A DNA stretch of 64,000 bases from positions 15,332,001 through 15,396,000 of the forward strand of contig JANVAS020000231.1 in NCBI GenBank assembly GCA_027563935.2, read 5' to 3'. Of this stretch, positions 1-10,524 are shown in pieces. The notes beneath the pieces were generated by a model that was not told the DNA's origin, ran no database searches, and worked only from the letters and a program-made list of their open reading frames with translations. Within the stretch, counting starts at the first letter, position 1; each line of letters begins with the position of its first letter. The stretch is from Costus lasius (taxonomy: Eukaryota > Streptophyta > Magnoliopsida > Zingiberales > Costaceae). A program made the translations under genes and the position numbers.

Positions 1-174
1 AGAATCAAAAAGTTGCTATGTGTTCTAGGACAATCTATGGACTTTAAAATTCAGAAAAAATATCCAAATAATAGACAAAGATGAGTACTTCCATGTCGTG
101 CCAAAGATTAAAATTTTTCTCAACCCAGTTTCTTAAAATCGCAGCGAGAAAACACCTACTCAATAAGCAGAAAG

Positions 175-475
175 CAGTTTTGAAATACAGTACCGTAATA
201 TTCTTCACGGTAGTGCCGTATTTTGCAAAGAACTCTCGGGTAAGAAATAATTAGGAAATATGGTACTGTGGAATTGTTTACGGTACTGCCGTAAAAATAA
301 AAAAATTTCGGATCGAAAGCAGTCAAAATTACGGCACGTGAAGTAAAAAACGGTCAGGAAATACAGTACCATAAAAGAAATACAGTACTGCCATAAAATA
401 CAGAAAACTCTCAGGAGAAGAAATCAACACAGATTACGGGCGTAAAATAGATTACGGCAGTGCCGTATTTTGCGC
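175..475 (-). repeat. Palindrome-rich repeats in the AthA 3' non-coding tail
   Basis: Short units built on half-sites such as TACGGCAGTGCCGTA recur through this stretch, separated by A/T-rich spacers and by the phrase ACTCTC. They resemble the array in AthC (19220-19705) and part of the AthC LTR (7265-7655). No coding capacity is seen. Confidence 0.6.
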
Positions 476-560
476 AAAATTTGATTTTCCTACAAAAATA
501 AAAGCAAAATTAATTCTAAAAATAAATTAAAATAAAAGAAACTAAACTAAGATAAAAGTG

Positions 561-609
561 CTTGGGTTGCCTCCCAAGAAGCGCTAATTTTTAGGTCCAT
601 AGCTTGACC
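561..609 (-). other. Conserved double hairpin after the AthA ORF
   Basis: On the minus strand two stem-loops follow the ORF stop. The first, at 594-609, has stem GGTC/GACC. The second, at 561-578, has stem CTTGGG/CCCAAG around a six-base loop. Equivalent pairs lie just after the main ORF in AthB (14594-14640) and AthC (19079-19127). I infer a structural RNA element of the transcript; its role is unknown. Confidence 0.6.
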
Positions 610-620
610 AAAAATCAATA

Positions 621-2072
621 TCATGGTGAAGCAGGTGAATCAGTTCCAAAGTATAAAGCATATAATTTTCTGCATTTTCTTTTTCCAAAGAGTTTAACCA
701 TAAATCCAGATATCCAGAATTTCACATAAATCATGATTAATGTGGCTTTCTCAAATTTGCAGAAATTAAAATTCTCAGATCCACTCAAAGTAATCTTTAT
801 GATCTTCCTATGCTTATCAAAAAGTAAAATTATAAGTCCTTTCTTCAAATTAATATTTTCAATGGCAATAACAAAAGGACTTTGATCAAAATAGTCAAGT
901 ATTGGATCATCATAATAATGTTTATGTCTTTCATTAGGCTCCTCATTAAAAATCAATTTTTCAAATTCATCAAAAGATTCAACAAAAGATAAGGGCAAAA
1001 CATCAGAGTGAGATTCATCAGTGTTTGTAACATTCAAATCTTTTTCAACTTCCTCATGTTCATCATCAAACAATTTTTCAATATCAAAATTATCAACAAA
1101 ATCAAGATGAGACTCTTCAAAATTAATTTTCTCATGCTTCCCCACAAATAATTCATCATCAGAAGAGTCAAAATCAGAATCATATGAAAAAGAATTAATA
1201 GAATCAGAGTTGACCATAAGAGATTTGTCATTAATTTCAAAAATATCACCAAAATCAAAGTGGGGCTCGTTAATGTCTGTAATTTTCAACCCTTTATCAA
1301 ACTCATCAGATTCAACCATAAATAAATTTACATCAAGATCAGAATTATCATCAAAAGAAGGGTTTTCAATTTCAATTTTCTCAACTTTTTCCTCAAATAA
1401 ATTATCAGATGAATCAATATCAAAATTATTAACAATAGAGTGAGATTCATGAACATCCACATAAGGCTCAATCTCAAAACAATCATGATCACAGGGGGAA
1501 TTTTCTAAATTAAGTTTTTCAGTATCAAACTCAAATAAGCAATCATGCTGTGGAATCTGGGTTTCTAGCAGTTCAGTATTAACAGTCAAGGATTGATGAT
1601 TTTTCCATCTATCATAAATTTCATAAGATTCTTTATATGACAAATTGGGATTTAAAAATGGACAATCAGAGGTACAATGATCTAAATATCCACAAATATC
1701 ACATCTAATGGGAGAATAAGAAGAATTTAGCTTTTCAGTTTCAAATTCAAATAAACATGCTTGTTGTGCTTTCTGGGTTTTTAGCAATTCAACATGTGTA
1801 ATCATGTCATCCAACCTAGAATTGAGTTGTTTAATGGTCTCATTCAAGTCATCATTAGTATCCTCATAGTATGGTACAGAAACATGATTTGAGTAATCAT
1901 CATAAGAAGAAGTTTGATTTTCCCAACTAGAATCATAATGATCATCTTGATACCAGGAAGAATTAGGATTTGTAGAATTAAATTTGCAATCAGAAGTATA
2001 ATGATCAGAAGACTTACAAATATTACATGAAACAATATGAGAGTTTAATTCCCATATTTGTCCAAGAGTCAT
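621..2072 (-). CDS. Gag-derived zinc-knuckle protein of AthA
   Basis: This 483-residue ORF is open from ATG to stop. It has two CX2CX4HX4C knuckles, CNICKSSDHYTSDC near residue 16 and CDICGYLDHCTSDC near residue 124. Heptad-like segments between and after them resemble the coil of the AthC Gag. A long, very acidic Asp/Glu/Ser/Phe-rich middle follows. The last 85 or so residues hold LIILLFDKHRKI and end YALYFGTDSP, a tail closely matched in the broken AthB ORF. The capsid-like core of plant Gag is absent. The knuckles suggest nucleic-acid binding. I infer a shortened Gag-like protein of a non-autonomous family; the C-terminal domain is not one I recognise. An open frame this long in an old-looking element suggests the insertion is fairly young or the frame is maintained. 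Confidence 0.65.
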   Translation of the reverse strand: MTLGQIWELNSHIVSCNICKSSDHYTSDCKFNSTNPNSSWYQDDHYDSSWENQTSSYDDYSNHVSVPYYEDTNDDLNETIKQLNSRLDDMITHVELLKTQKAQQACLFEFETEKLNSSYSPIRCDICGYLDHCTSDCPFLNPNLSYKESYEIYDRWKNHQSLTVNTELLETQIPQHDCLFEFDTEKLNLENSPCDHDCFEIEPYVDVHESHSIVNNFDIDSSDNLFEEKVEKIEIENPSFDDNSDLDVNLFMVESDEFDKGLKITDINEPHFDFGDIFEINDKSLMVNSDSINSFSYDSDFDSSDDELFVGKHEKINFEESHLDFVDNFDIEKLFDDEHEEVEKDLNVTNTDESHSDVLPLSFVESFDEFEKLIFNEEPNERHKHYYDDPILDYFDQSPFVIAIENINLKKGLIILLFDKHRKIIKITLSGSENFNFCKFEKATLIMIYVKFWISGFMVKLFGKRKCRKLYALYFGTDSPASP

Positions 2073-2386
2073 CTATGAATAATCTTTATGCTTACCTTGT
2101 TGCATGTTTTCCTTACTTCTTTCAGAAGCCCATGAATTTTGATAAATAGACATATCTTCAAATCTATCAAAAAGATAATCCAACACCAATCAATCAGAGA
2201 ATATTTTTTTTTTAAAATAAATAAAAAAACACAAAACACAAGTAGATTCACAAATCTTCAGATATCACAGTTCTGTCACAACTGTGAAAATCCAAAACCT
2301 ACAAAATGAAAAAACAAAGTTAAATCTAAAACAAAAATACTTAGTCTAGAAATACTAACAACTATTATGATATTAACAAAACTAAA

Positions 2387-2411
2387 GTCCCCGGCAACGG
2401 CGCCAAAAACT
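2387..2411 (-). other. AthA primer-binding site (tRNA-Asp), distal module
   Basis: Read on the minus strand it contains TGGCGCCGTTGCCGGGGA, complementary to the 3' end of plant tRNA-Asp including CCA. It is preceded by a CA that could itself be an LTR end. A second, weaker copy of the same module lies 77 bases closer to the LTR (2466-2488). Confidence 0.8.
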
Positions 2412-2465
2412 TGATAGCCCGAAAGGGAACACTACAAGTTTGGCACGCGTGTACCTTGGACTAAT

Positions 2466-2488
2466 CCTTGGTAACGGCACCAAAAACT
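2466..2488 (-). other. AthA second primer-site-like module next to the LTR
   Basis: On the minus strand this reads AGTTTTTGGTGCCGTTACC directly after the LTR end ..AACAACA. It matches the tRNA-Asp site with several mismatches. The better match is the distal module at 2387-2411. AthC has the same two-module layout. Confidence 0.6.
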
Positions 2489-3110
2489 TGTTGTTAGGTT
2501 TCCGCAAGTGCACGGAACTATCGAAGTAATAAAGAAAAGTATCGAATCCACAGGGACCTTATTGTTAATTACCAAATAATCATTTTCTTGCTAGCTAAGT
2601 AAATCGAATTTGATAGAAGTAACTATGTTGAGAATATGCTAAAGAGATAATCAGAGAGATAAACATGGGACTAGGGTTTCGTCCTCCTTGATTCTAACGA
2701 TTAGACATAAATAAAGGGTCGTCAATCAAATCTTGTTATGATAAAGACCTAATTTACTTGATAAAGGTATTGTCTCACTTTCGTGCAGACAATCATGCAG
2801 ATAACTGATCCTCACTTTCGTGCAAGATCTATTTTCAATGCTGAAAGTAAGTAAATCATCAATCAAAGATCACAGGGATCACTTTCGTGCATCCGGATTC
2901 TAGGTTGATAATCTCTAGTGGAGTCTCAAGGATCACTTTCGTGCATCCAGATTCTACACTAGTTTTACTCATGGATCTCCAACGTTCCGATCCTCACTTT
3001 CGTGCAAGATCTCCACGTTTGACAAATAGACTCGTTCTATAGATACATGTTTTAATCATGGCAATAATTCTACTAGAACAGATCAAATAGGATCTACCTA
3101 AAGAAGGGTT
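2489..3110 (-). repeat. AthA 5' LTR, 3' part only
   Basis: This stretch is similar in reverse to the 3' part of the AthC LTR (about 8380-8975). The shared features are an LTR end with CCGTGCACTTGCGGA, a TTATTACTTCGA phrase, and five exact copies of CACTTTCGTGCA at 2776, 2813, 2880, 2935 and 2996. The LTR's own 5' end is missing. Confidence 0.65.
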
Positions 3111-3111
3111 C

Positions 3112-3234
3112 CATGTACACAATCGCAGATGTAGACAAACATTGATAACGACAATGCCAGATTGATATATAAATATCTGAGTGAAGTAGTACAAAGATGG
3201 ACCAAAACTAGGTCTCAGGGCATACACACCAACA
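3112..3234 (-). repeat. Fragment of a CopZ-type Copia LTR start
   Basis: On the minus strand it begins TGTTGGTGTATGCCCTGAGA and follows the first 120 or so bases of the CopZ LTR (22307 onward) with scattered differences, then stops abruptly inside AthA LTR sequence. No polypurine tract precedes it, so whether it was a 5' or 3' LTR is unclear. It shows that an older relative of CopZ was once here. Confidence 0.7.
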
Positions 3235-4979
3235 TTTTGGTGCAGTTGGGTCATCTTAGGCTTGACATAGAGACCTTTCGCGTTAAGTAAATCGTTGCAC
3301 CTACAACTCAACCAATTAAGGGAGAATCAATAAATCCTTTTTAGGTGTGATTCATCCTTTTCGAATGCAGCATACAACTCTTTGTTGTATTGTACGCTGC
3401 AAGTATACTTATTTCCCTTATCCCTTACTATGACATGTGCACTTGCAATGATTACACAACTCAACTATGCAATATTACGTATGCAATTGAAAATTTATTC
3501 TAGTTAAAAGAGGTGGCTAAAATCTCAATAACATACAAATACTAAAGGGTATAATCTGTATGGTATTAATTAGGGTAGTTAATAATTAACTCAATTTTAA
3601 TCATATTATGGTTAAAGAGGAGGAGACTTTGCATGTACTTGTTGAATAAGCAAAGGATGATATTAGTGCACTCCAAGATTATATAGTTAGCTTACACATT
3701 TGTTTCTACTCAACAAGAGAGGTATAACAAGCTCACAAACCATTAATGGATAGAAAAAATAAATGATGATGAAAATGATAGAGCTCTTAACATAGGTAAA
3801 TTTTACATGAGCAAGACAACATGGAGATTCAATTAGGGGAATATTTAATAATTTAATTGAGTACTTGGAATTGTATAGTGAAAGTATAAATTTATTTGAG
3901 AATTAGGATTAAAAGAAAAAAGAAGTTGAATCCTAAGATACCAAAGAGTTTATTTAATTGACAAGTTAAAAAATAGAGATAGTTCATAATATTAATGGTG
4001 ATAATAATTGAAATTTTTTGTTTACCTTGTTACACACAGAAAAAGGAAATCCAATAAGAAACATTATTGTCAACATTCAAAAGTACAACATAGTAGCTTC
4101 AGCTAGCCTTTCTAGCTAAAATGTGCACATGATGAGATTTGATATCTGCAAATGCTCATCACAGTAAATTTTAATGGATGTCAACTATTAAAGCATGAAA
4201 TAAAGACTAAGATTGAAAAAAAAAAACAAACAAACAAATAAATAAAATAAAAAGAAGCAAGAGAAGAAGAAGGAGCCCTATCTCTTTGCAAGAAATCAGA
4301 GATAAGTTCGTAGCTATTTCTAATTAGTACTTGAGAGTAATTAGTTATTTGACAAGTTAATTTAAATATATTTATAGTTTAGTAATATATTCCATTCATA
4401 ATTAACAATGCTAAAGTTTGATTGGGGTGGCACACTAAAGCTAATTCCAATACGGGGTAAATAGTAATAAATAAATAAATTATCTTCATGTATTTCTATG
4501 ACAAACTAAACAATTTGGGTTTATGATGTTAATTATATACAATAATAGAAGGTCTACTAAGACAACAATATGCAAATGATTGAATAAAGTAATTCAAAGC
4601 TAATAAGGCACATAGGTTACATTAGGTTGAAAAAAATAGACATTTTATAATTGATGAGATATTAAAATAACTGTTTAATGGCGAGTGCTCTTTTTGTCTT
4701 AATGACAATTAGATGAACGGAAAATATGTTGATAACTCTAGTACTACAACATCTTAAACATCATCAAGTATGAATAGACTAATAAAAATATGATAATATG
4801 ATAGCCAAAATACTTGGGATTTAGTTATAATCAAAACTTCTAAAGCATTAAAACAATGTGAACATCTAAAAGCCATACACTATTTAATAGGCAATTTCAA
4901 AATCATAACATAGAGATATTGGTTTAAAATTAGAATTGACAAATAAAATGAAATGAATTGGTAAGTGAGAACTAGACGC
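3235..4979. other. AT-rich sequence with no recognisable feature
   Basis: No open frame of useful length and no recognised repeat boundary is visible here. The stretch from about 3240 to 3340 has slightly higher GC and a degraded ORF-like frame continuing from the LTR scrap. The rest is A/T-rich, with purine-rich runs near 4215-4280. It may be decayed transposon or intergenic DNA. Confidence 0.4.
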
Positions 4980-4984
4980 CTATA

Positions 4985-5235
4985 TTTGAGTATAAGGGTA
5001 AATTGGCTTCTTACTATACTGGTCCATTCAATATATTGAAAAGCATTGGACCTGTGTCGTATTGAGAAAGTGAGGCTACATAGGAGCCTATGGATAAGGT
5101 CACCCGTACTTGTCCATACCTATTCCCTTAGAGAGAAAAGTTCAACACGTTATTGTAATATTGTAATTTGTGTCCCTGTTCATTGTTAATTTTTATGTTG
5201 AATTTAGGAATCCAATTCTTTTAAGGTGGGAGGAA
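4985..5235 (+). pseudogene. Possible decayed 3' end of a Ty3/Gypsy pol gene with polypurine tract
   Basis: One plus-strand frame at about 5000-5070 reads GKLASYYTGPFNILKSIGPV. This resembles the integrase C-terminal motif of chromoviruses (TekG has [20 protein letters not shown]). Stops and frame changes follow. At 5224-5235 a purine run, AAGGTGGGAGGAA, precedes TGTTATATATATA, which looks like a polypurine tract joined to a 3' LTR start. I infer a very old, broken element on the plus strand. The call rests on one short motif and the purine run. Confidence 0.35.
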
Positions 5236-6242
5236 TGTTATATATATATACGCACGTGGGCATACAGTAAAGCGAAATTAATTGGGACCAGACATTTCAC
5301 TGTCTCACCCCGCTTCCGTGACTTCACATTATCTTTCTTCTTCACGAAAGTGCCTCACGCCTTAGCCCTCGTTGATGTTTTTGCCTCTCTTGCGCCCGAT
5401 GAATGCCAGCGTCCGGTGAGCTTCCACCACCGGTGATGTGCTACTGTAGACCTCAGCAAGCTCCAACCTCCTTCCTCCCTCATCTGTGTGCTCTAGTCAG
5501 TGAGATGTGGCTGGACGAGAATTAACCAGACCCTAACTTCGGCAACGTCATTTCTCTCCCCCGTTATCTTCGCTGCTCGCCCTTGAGCTCTAACGAGGTT
5601 GGCGATGAGGTCTTAGCTGCTTCCTATCAATTTCAGCTAGTTATGTGGTGGTTTCGACAAATTTCAATGATGCTTCTATGGTGGTTAGGCGAGTTGCATA
5701 AAAAAGTGAATAGAGTGCTTTGGCGTTGTTGCTGCTTCGGCAAGCACTGCGATGGAACAAGCTGATTCGAAAGGAGCTGCCAGCATCGGAGACGATGAAC
5801 TTTCTGGCAAACTCTCTAGCAACGTCCGTTTGACCTGATGGGTGGTGCGTCCACACGTGCTGTGGATGAGGTTAGGGCCTAACCTACTTCATACGTAATT
5901 TAATTGGGAAATCATGCATGCCTATAGTCTTAGATGGGAATGTATGTAAAATACACTTATAATTGCTAATAAATAGTGGAGGATTAGACAGTACAAATAT
6001 TACTACCTAATCATGAAAGTGAACAAGAAAAGAAGAAAAATGAATTAAAATTATAAATAAATATAGGTGTAACTACATAGACGCGACGGGACAACTAACA
6101 AATATTAAATCTTATCTTAGTGTGAGAATCATAGTCTTAGACAAGGGGATCTATATAGAGACAGGATCGGGATTAGTCAGACCTACAGTGGCCGGTAGGG
6201 ATCTTTTCCTATACTTTGATCAAGGTGTCTATGTTGTGTCCG
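5236..6242. other. Unassigned stretch, perhaps a decayed LTR
   Basis: If the purine run before 5236 is a true polypurine tract, this would hold that element's 3' LTR. I cannot find its other end. The part 5290-5860 is higher in GC and has short overlapping ORFs on both strands without recognisable motifs; I do not call them genes. After 5930 it is A/T-rich. Confidence 0.25.
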
Positions 6243-6870
6243 ACAGTGCATGGATACTTCGAAGTAATAAAAAGATATTGAACAACAGAGACCTATGTGT
6301 TAAGTATAGAATAGTTGTTTTCTCACTAGCTAAGTAACCCGAATACGATATAAGCAAATGATCGGAAAGTATACGAAGAGTCAGAGAGAAAAGCTGGGAC
6401 TAGGGTTTTATCCACCTTAATTTCTATGACTAGAAGGAAATTCGTCAGTCCACTCTTATTATGACAAAGATATAATTTACTTTATAAAAAAATCTTCTCG
6501 CTTTCGCGCAAACAATTTACAAAGAATCAATCCTCACTTTCGCACAAGATTAATTCGATATTAAAGATAAGTAAATCATTGACAAAGAAATCAAAGTTCA
6601 CTTTCATGCATCCAATCTCTATGTCAATCATCTCAAATGAAAACTAAATACTTTTATAGTTTAGTTTCACAGGTTCTACTTAAGGTTCTCCAACGATCCG
6701 ATACTTAATTTCTTACAATATCTTCATGTTTAATTCAATAATTCTTCCTAGATTAGATTATCAACAAGTCAATAAACTTCTAAAATCTAGTAATAAGAAC
6801 AAACCTAATTTCTTACGATGAGTTCCTAAATCTCAATTTTAGGGTTCCAAGTTTTGCAAGTCACTTTTAA
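6243..6870 (-). repeat. Decayed Athila-type LTR fragment, minus orientation
   Basis: It starts with a version of the conserved LTR end (GTGCATGGATACTTCGAAGT) and runs in reverse to the AthC LTR at about 8300-8940. Degraded copies of the CACTTTCGTGCA motif sit near 6499, 6534 and 6598. It is more diverged than the AthA copy, and with the AthC LTR it forms a large imperfect inverted repeat. Confidence 0.55.
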
Positions 6871-7015
6871 GTCCATATCACAAAAACTCCAACCTGTGCT
6901 GATAATATGAAACTAGAAAGAATTAAAGGCAATCATCACATAAGTACAATTATCATAACAAAAGTTCCCTGGCGAATCAAGGATCATCTAGTCATTATGA
7001 AATTAAGGGGATTAC

Positions 7016-8975
7016 TGATGACACCAAAATATATAGTATATTTTGTATCATTTTACATATCGTTTCATGCTAAATTGAAGATCTTTTGATTATTTTTATG
7101 CTAAATTTATCAAATATTGCAAAATCTACTTCTATTTTAGTTTTTCATGATTTTTAGGTAAAAAGACATTATTTTGAGGCATTTTCGAGAAAAAATCAAA
7201 GATATGGAAAAGTTACCATCATCAAGAGGAGATCACTTAACAAATTTTATGCAAATCAGAGCAACCAACCAAAATACAGTAGTGCCGTATTCTATATTAC
7301 GGTACCCGTATTTCCGTACGATATCGTAATATCAGAGCACTGCCGTAAATTGGTGGAATTTCCGACCATAAGGTTTAATGAAAAATAAGACACTGCCGTA
7401 AAAATTAACACTGTTGTATTTTGAAGCATTCAGAACAAAGATAATTCCTAATTTTACGGCACTATCGTAAACTTTGACATGGGCCGTATTTTCCAGACGA
7501 TTTCGGCCAGAGAGTTGTGCCAATTTTATGGCAGTACCATGAACCATTATATGGTGCCGTATTTGCCAGACAATTCAAATTAGAGAATGCAAGCGATTTT
7601 ACGGCATTGCCGTGAAATATTACACTACTGTATTTTCATTTTTCAACGCGACTCCATAGTCAATTTTGAAGCCCGATTTTTGCGGAGAAGATTGCGGACA
7701 ATCCAGATCTTTAATTTGATGCCGTAAGAAGAAGAAGGGGAGCTTTCGACGAGAGGATCATGGAGACACCAAAATCCCCAATTTTCATCAACTATAGAGG
7801 GAGAAATCGAGTTACACGCCGCCGCCTAGGGTTCCGCCGCCGCGACAAATTCAGAACATCTCCGGCCATGAAATTCATACTGAAGCTTCGCCTGGAGGAG
7901 GAGACAACGTACCAGAAGTTTCAGAACGAACGGAGATCAATTGGAGGAGAAATGAAAGAAAAAGGAGGCGCTGCTACTGTTCATCGCTCTCCTTTGCAAA
8001 TTACTGCTGTGTTTAATTTCACAGCCATGGTGTATTTTCCTAAAACTCCTTTTCCTTTGATTTTTGATCTTCTGAAATAATGGAATATTGTATTTTCTTC
8101 ACCGTTCTATCTTAAATACTCTTTGGGACATGGGGGAGTAATTCCCTTTGATTTTCTTAATGACTAAATACTTTTTGCCTTCATCATGATTATTCTACTT
8201 TGATAATTTTACCTATGCGATTGTTGCTCTAAGATTCTCCTTAGTTTACTTTTTGTCATTATGATTTAGAGTTTTCGCAATAAGGATTGAAAGGTGATTT
8301 GCTTGAGAACCTGGAACCCTAAAATTGATTAATAGGAACTCACCGTAAGAAATTAGGTTAAGTTCTTATTTCTTTATTTTAGTAGTCTAAATTGCCATGA
8401 TGATAATTATGAACCTAGGATTGAGTTATTGTGTCAAACGTGGAGATCTTGCATGAAAGTGAGGATCGGAACGTTGGAGAACCATAGGTAGAACTTGTGT
8501 TAAGACTCGAATGCACGAAAGTGATCCTTGAGTTTCCACTCAAGGCGATCAACTTAGAACTCAGATGCATGAAAGTGATCCTCGAGTTCTTTGTTTGATG
8601 ATTTACTTATCATTAGCTTGGGATAAATCTTGCGCGAAAGCGAGGATTGGTCTCTGAATGGTTATCTGCACGAAAGTGAGTTAATCTCTTTACAAATTAA
8701 ATTATGCCTTTGTCATAATAGAATTTGATTGATGAATATCCTTATATATCTAGTCATGAAAATTAAAGTAAATGAAACCCTAGTCTCAATTTCTCTCTGA
8801 TAGTATTTTCCCATATGTTTTCGATCTTTACTTTGCTTTTATTCGATTGCCTAGATAGGAAGAAATCAATTATTTGGTACTAGACAACATAGGTCTCTGT
8901 GGGTTCGATATCTTTCTTTATTACTTCGAGTATCCGTGCACTTGCGGAGATAACAACAAGTGTGGTAACTCAACA
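7016..8975 (+). repeat. AthC 5' LTR
   Basis: It begins TGATGACACCAAAATATA and probably ends ..CTCAACA at 8975, just before the primer-site module; an alternative end is ..GATAACAACA at 8958. Positions 7265-7655 hold five or so palindrome-rich repeat units. Five copies or near-copies of TGCACGAAAGTG lie between about 8450 and 8680. The end carries the phrase CCGTGCACTTGCGGA shared with AthA and AthB. The ORF at 7760-8080 lies inside the LTR and is not taken as a gene. Confidence 0.7.
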
Positions 8976-9107
8976 AGTTTTTGGAGCCGTATCAGGGGGT
9001 GACAAGTCCTTGTGGGCCATACAATAAGTTTTGGCTGCGATTTCAGAAATAGTTTTGTTTACCTACTTGTTGGGATACAACAAGTTTTTGGCGCTGTTGC
9101 CCGGACC
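8976..9107 (+). other. AthC tandem primer-binding modules (tRNA-Asp)
   Basis: Two modules, each a CA followed by AGTTTTTGG, lie 107 bases apart. The first (8976-8998) is degenerate. The second (9083-9107) reads AGTTTTTGGCGCTGTTGCC, close to the tRNA-Asp complement. The layout mirrors AthA. A third partial echo, AAGTTTTGGCTGCGATTTC, lies between them. Confidence 0.65.
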
Positions 9108-9256
9108 TTAGTTTTGTCAATATTGAAGATATTGAGAGTATTGCTAGACTAGGTTTTATTTACTGTTTTTTTATTTCTGTTTACTATTTTTTATTAGGTT
9201 TTTATTTTCTGTTTATTTTCTATTTTTCTTGAAATCACTTGATCTATTTACTTTGT

Positions 9257-10524
9257 ATGCGTAGGAGTCTTAGGTCAGGACCTCTTGTTCCATTGGATCC
9301 TAAAATTAACAAAACACTTAGAGTGCGTAGGAAGCTGAGACTTGAAGAGGGTTTACAAGATACACAACAAGAGGAAGTTGTAGTCATGGTAAATAATTAG
9401 AGAACACTTAGGGACTATGCTGCCCCTAATCCACAAGAAATTCACTCAAGCATTGCTAGACTAGCAATCAAGGCTAACAACTTTGAAATTAAGCCGGCTT
9501 TTCTTTCTATGATTCAACAGAATCAGTTTGGAGGATCTCCTCTGGAAGATCCGAACCAACATCTTGCATTATTTTTAGAACTTTGTGATACTATAAAAAT
9601 TAATGGAGTTTCATAACGATTTGCGCTATAATACTAGACTAACTGTTGATGCTGCTGTAGGAGGAGCTCTTATGAGCAAAACAATTGACGCTGCTTTCAA
9701 ACTGCTGGAGGAGATCGCCTTGAATCACAATCAATGGACTTTTGAGAGAGGAGTATTCCACATACCTTCTCAAGGTAAGAACAAGAATGATGGATGGCGT
9801 ACCTTGGCAGAGAAGGTAGATTCTTTATGCAGTAGGTTTTATTCTTTCAAAATGCAAACTACTTCTATTTCTTCTATCACTTGTCATGTATGTGGTAACA
9901 ATGGTCATGATGCTGAAAATTGTAGAGTTATTGTAGATCAGGGTAGTGAACATGCTAATGCTATAGGGAACTACAATCAGAATAGAAACAATGATCCCTA
10001 CTCTAGTACTTATAACCCTGGATGGAGAAATCACTCCAACCTTTCATGGAAAAACAATAACAATGTGGGGGAAAACACTGAGAATAAAGGATACCAAATA
10101 CCAAATCAGAATCTTAATCAAAATCAAAATCAAAACCATAATTCTAACATTGAGTCTATGCTTGAGAAGATGATGGCTAATCAAAATCAGTTCATGCAAA
10201 ACAAAAATAAAGAAATTGAAGATCTAAAGGAAATGGTTAGTCAATTAGCTTCACAAGTAGGATCCTTGACTGCCCACAACAAAATTCTTGAAAATAAAAT
10301 TGCCCAACAAGCTAGTAGTTCTTACAGGCCCCCTGGGAAATTGCCTGCTAAACCTGAAGTAAACCCTAGGGAGCACTGTAATGCTATCATGACTAGAAGT
10401 GGGAGACAATTAGGAGAACCTAAATGGAAAGTTGAAGATAATGAAAAAGAGCTTGATAATGATCATGAAGATGAATTAGAGTTAGGAAAATCTTCTTCAC
10501 ATGAGGAATCCCAAACTAGTTTGC
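9257..10524 (+). pseudogene. AthC gag, 5' part, broken
   Basis: From the ATG at 9257 the frame runs to a TAG at 9398, then continues with Gag-like sequence (ALFLELCDTIKINGVS) to 9610. It jumps directly to NTRLTVDAAVGGALMSKTID, so the central capsid-like part of Athila Gag, about 100 residues, is deleted. A frame open from 9603 carries the knuckle CHVCGNNGHDAENC (CX2CX4HX4C), an Asn/Gln-rich stretch (near 10100-10145) and a coiled-coil-like segment around 10150-10310. It is cut by AthB at 10524 and resumes at 18016. It could not make normal virus-like particles. Confidence 0.75.

Larger units (their letters stand above)
1..3110 (-). mobile_element. AthA: truncated non-autonomous Athila-type LTR element
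   Basis: Read on the minus strand the order is partial 5' LTR (from about 3110 down to 2489), two primer-binding modules, one long ORF (2072-621), a conserved double hairpin, then a non-coding tail that leaves the window at base 1. The primer site is complementary to the 3' end of plant tRNA-Asp, as in the Athila group. No protease, reverse transcriptase or integrase is visible between the ORF and the window edge, so the element is probably non-autonomous; an off-window pol cannot be excluded. The 5' LTR start is lost where it meets a CopZ-type LTR scrap near 3111. Confidence 0.7.

Noticed and set aside
5583..5856. Short ORFs on both strands in a GC-richer stretch as possible host exons
   Set aside because: No splice-bounded reading, no domain and no conservation signal was visible. 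The stretch may belong to a decayed LTR.
7760..8080. 106-residue basic ORF that might be a small host gene
   Set aside because: It lies inside the AthC LTR, has no recognisable motif and no related ORF elsewhere in the window.
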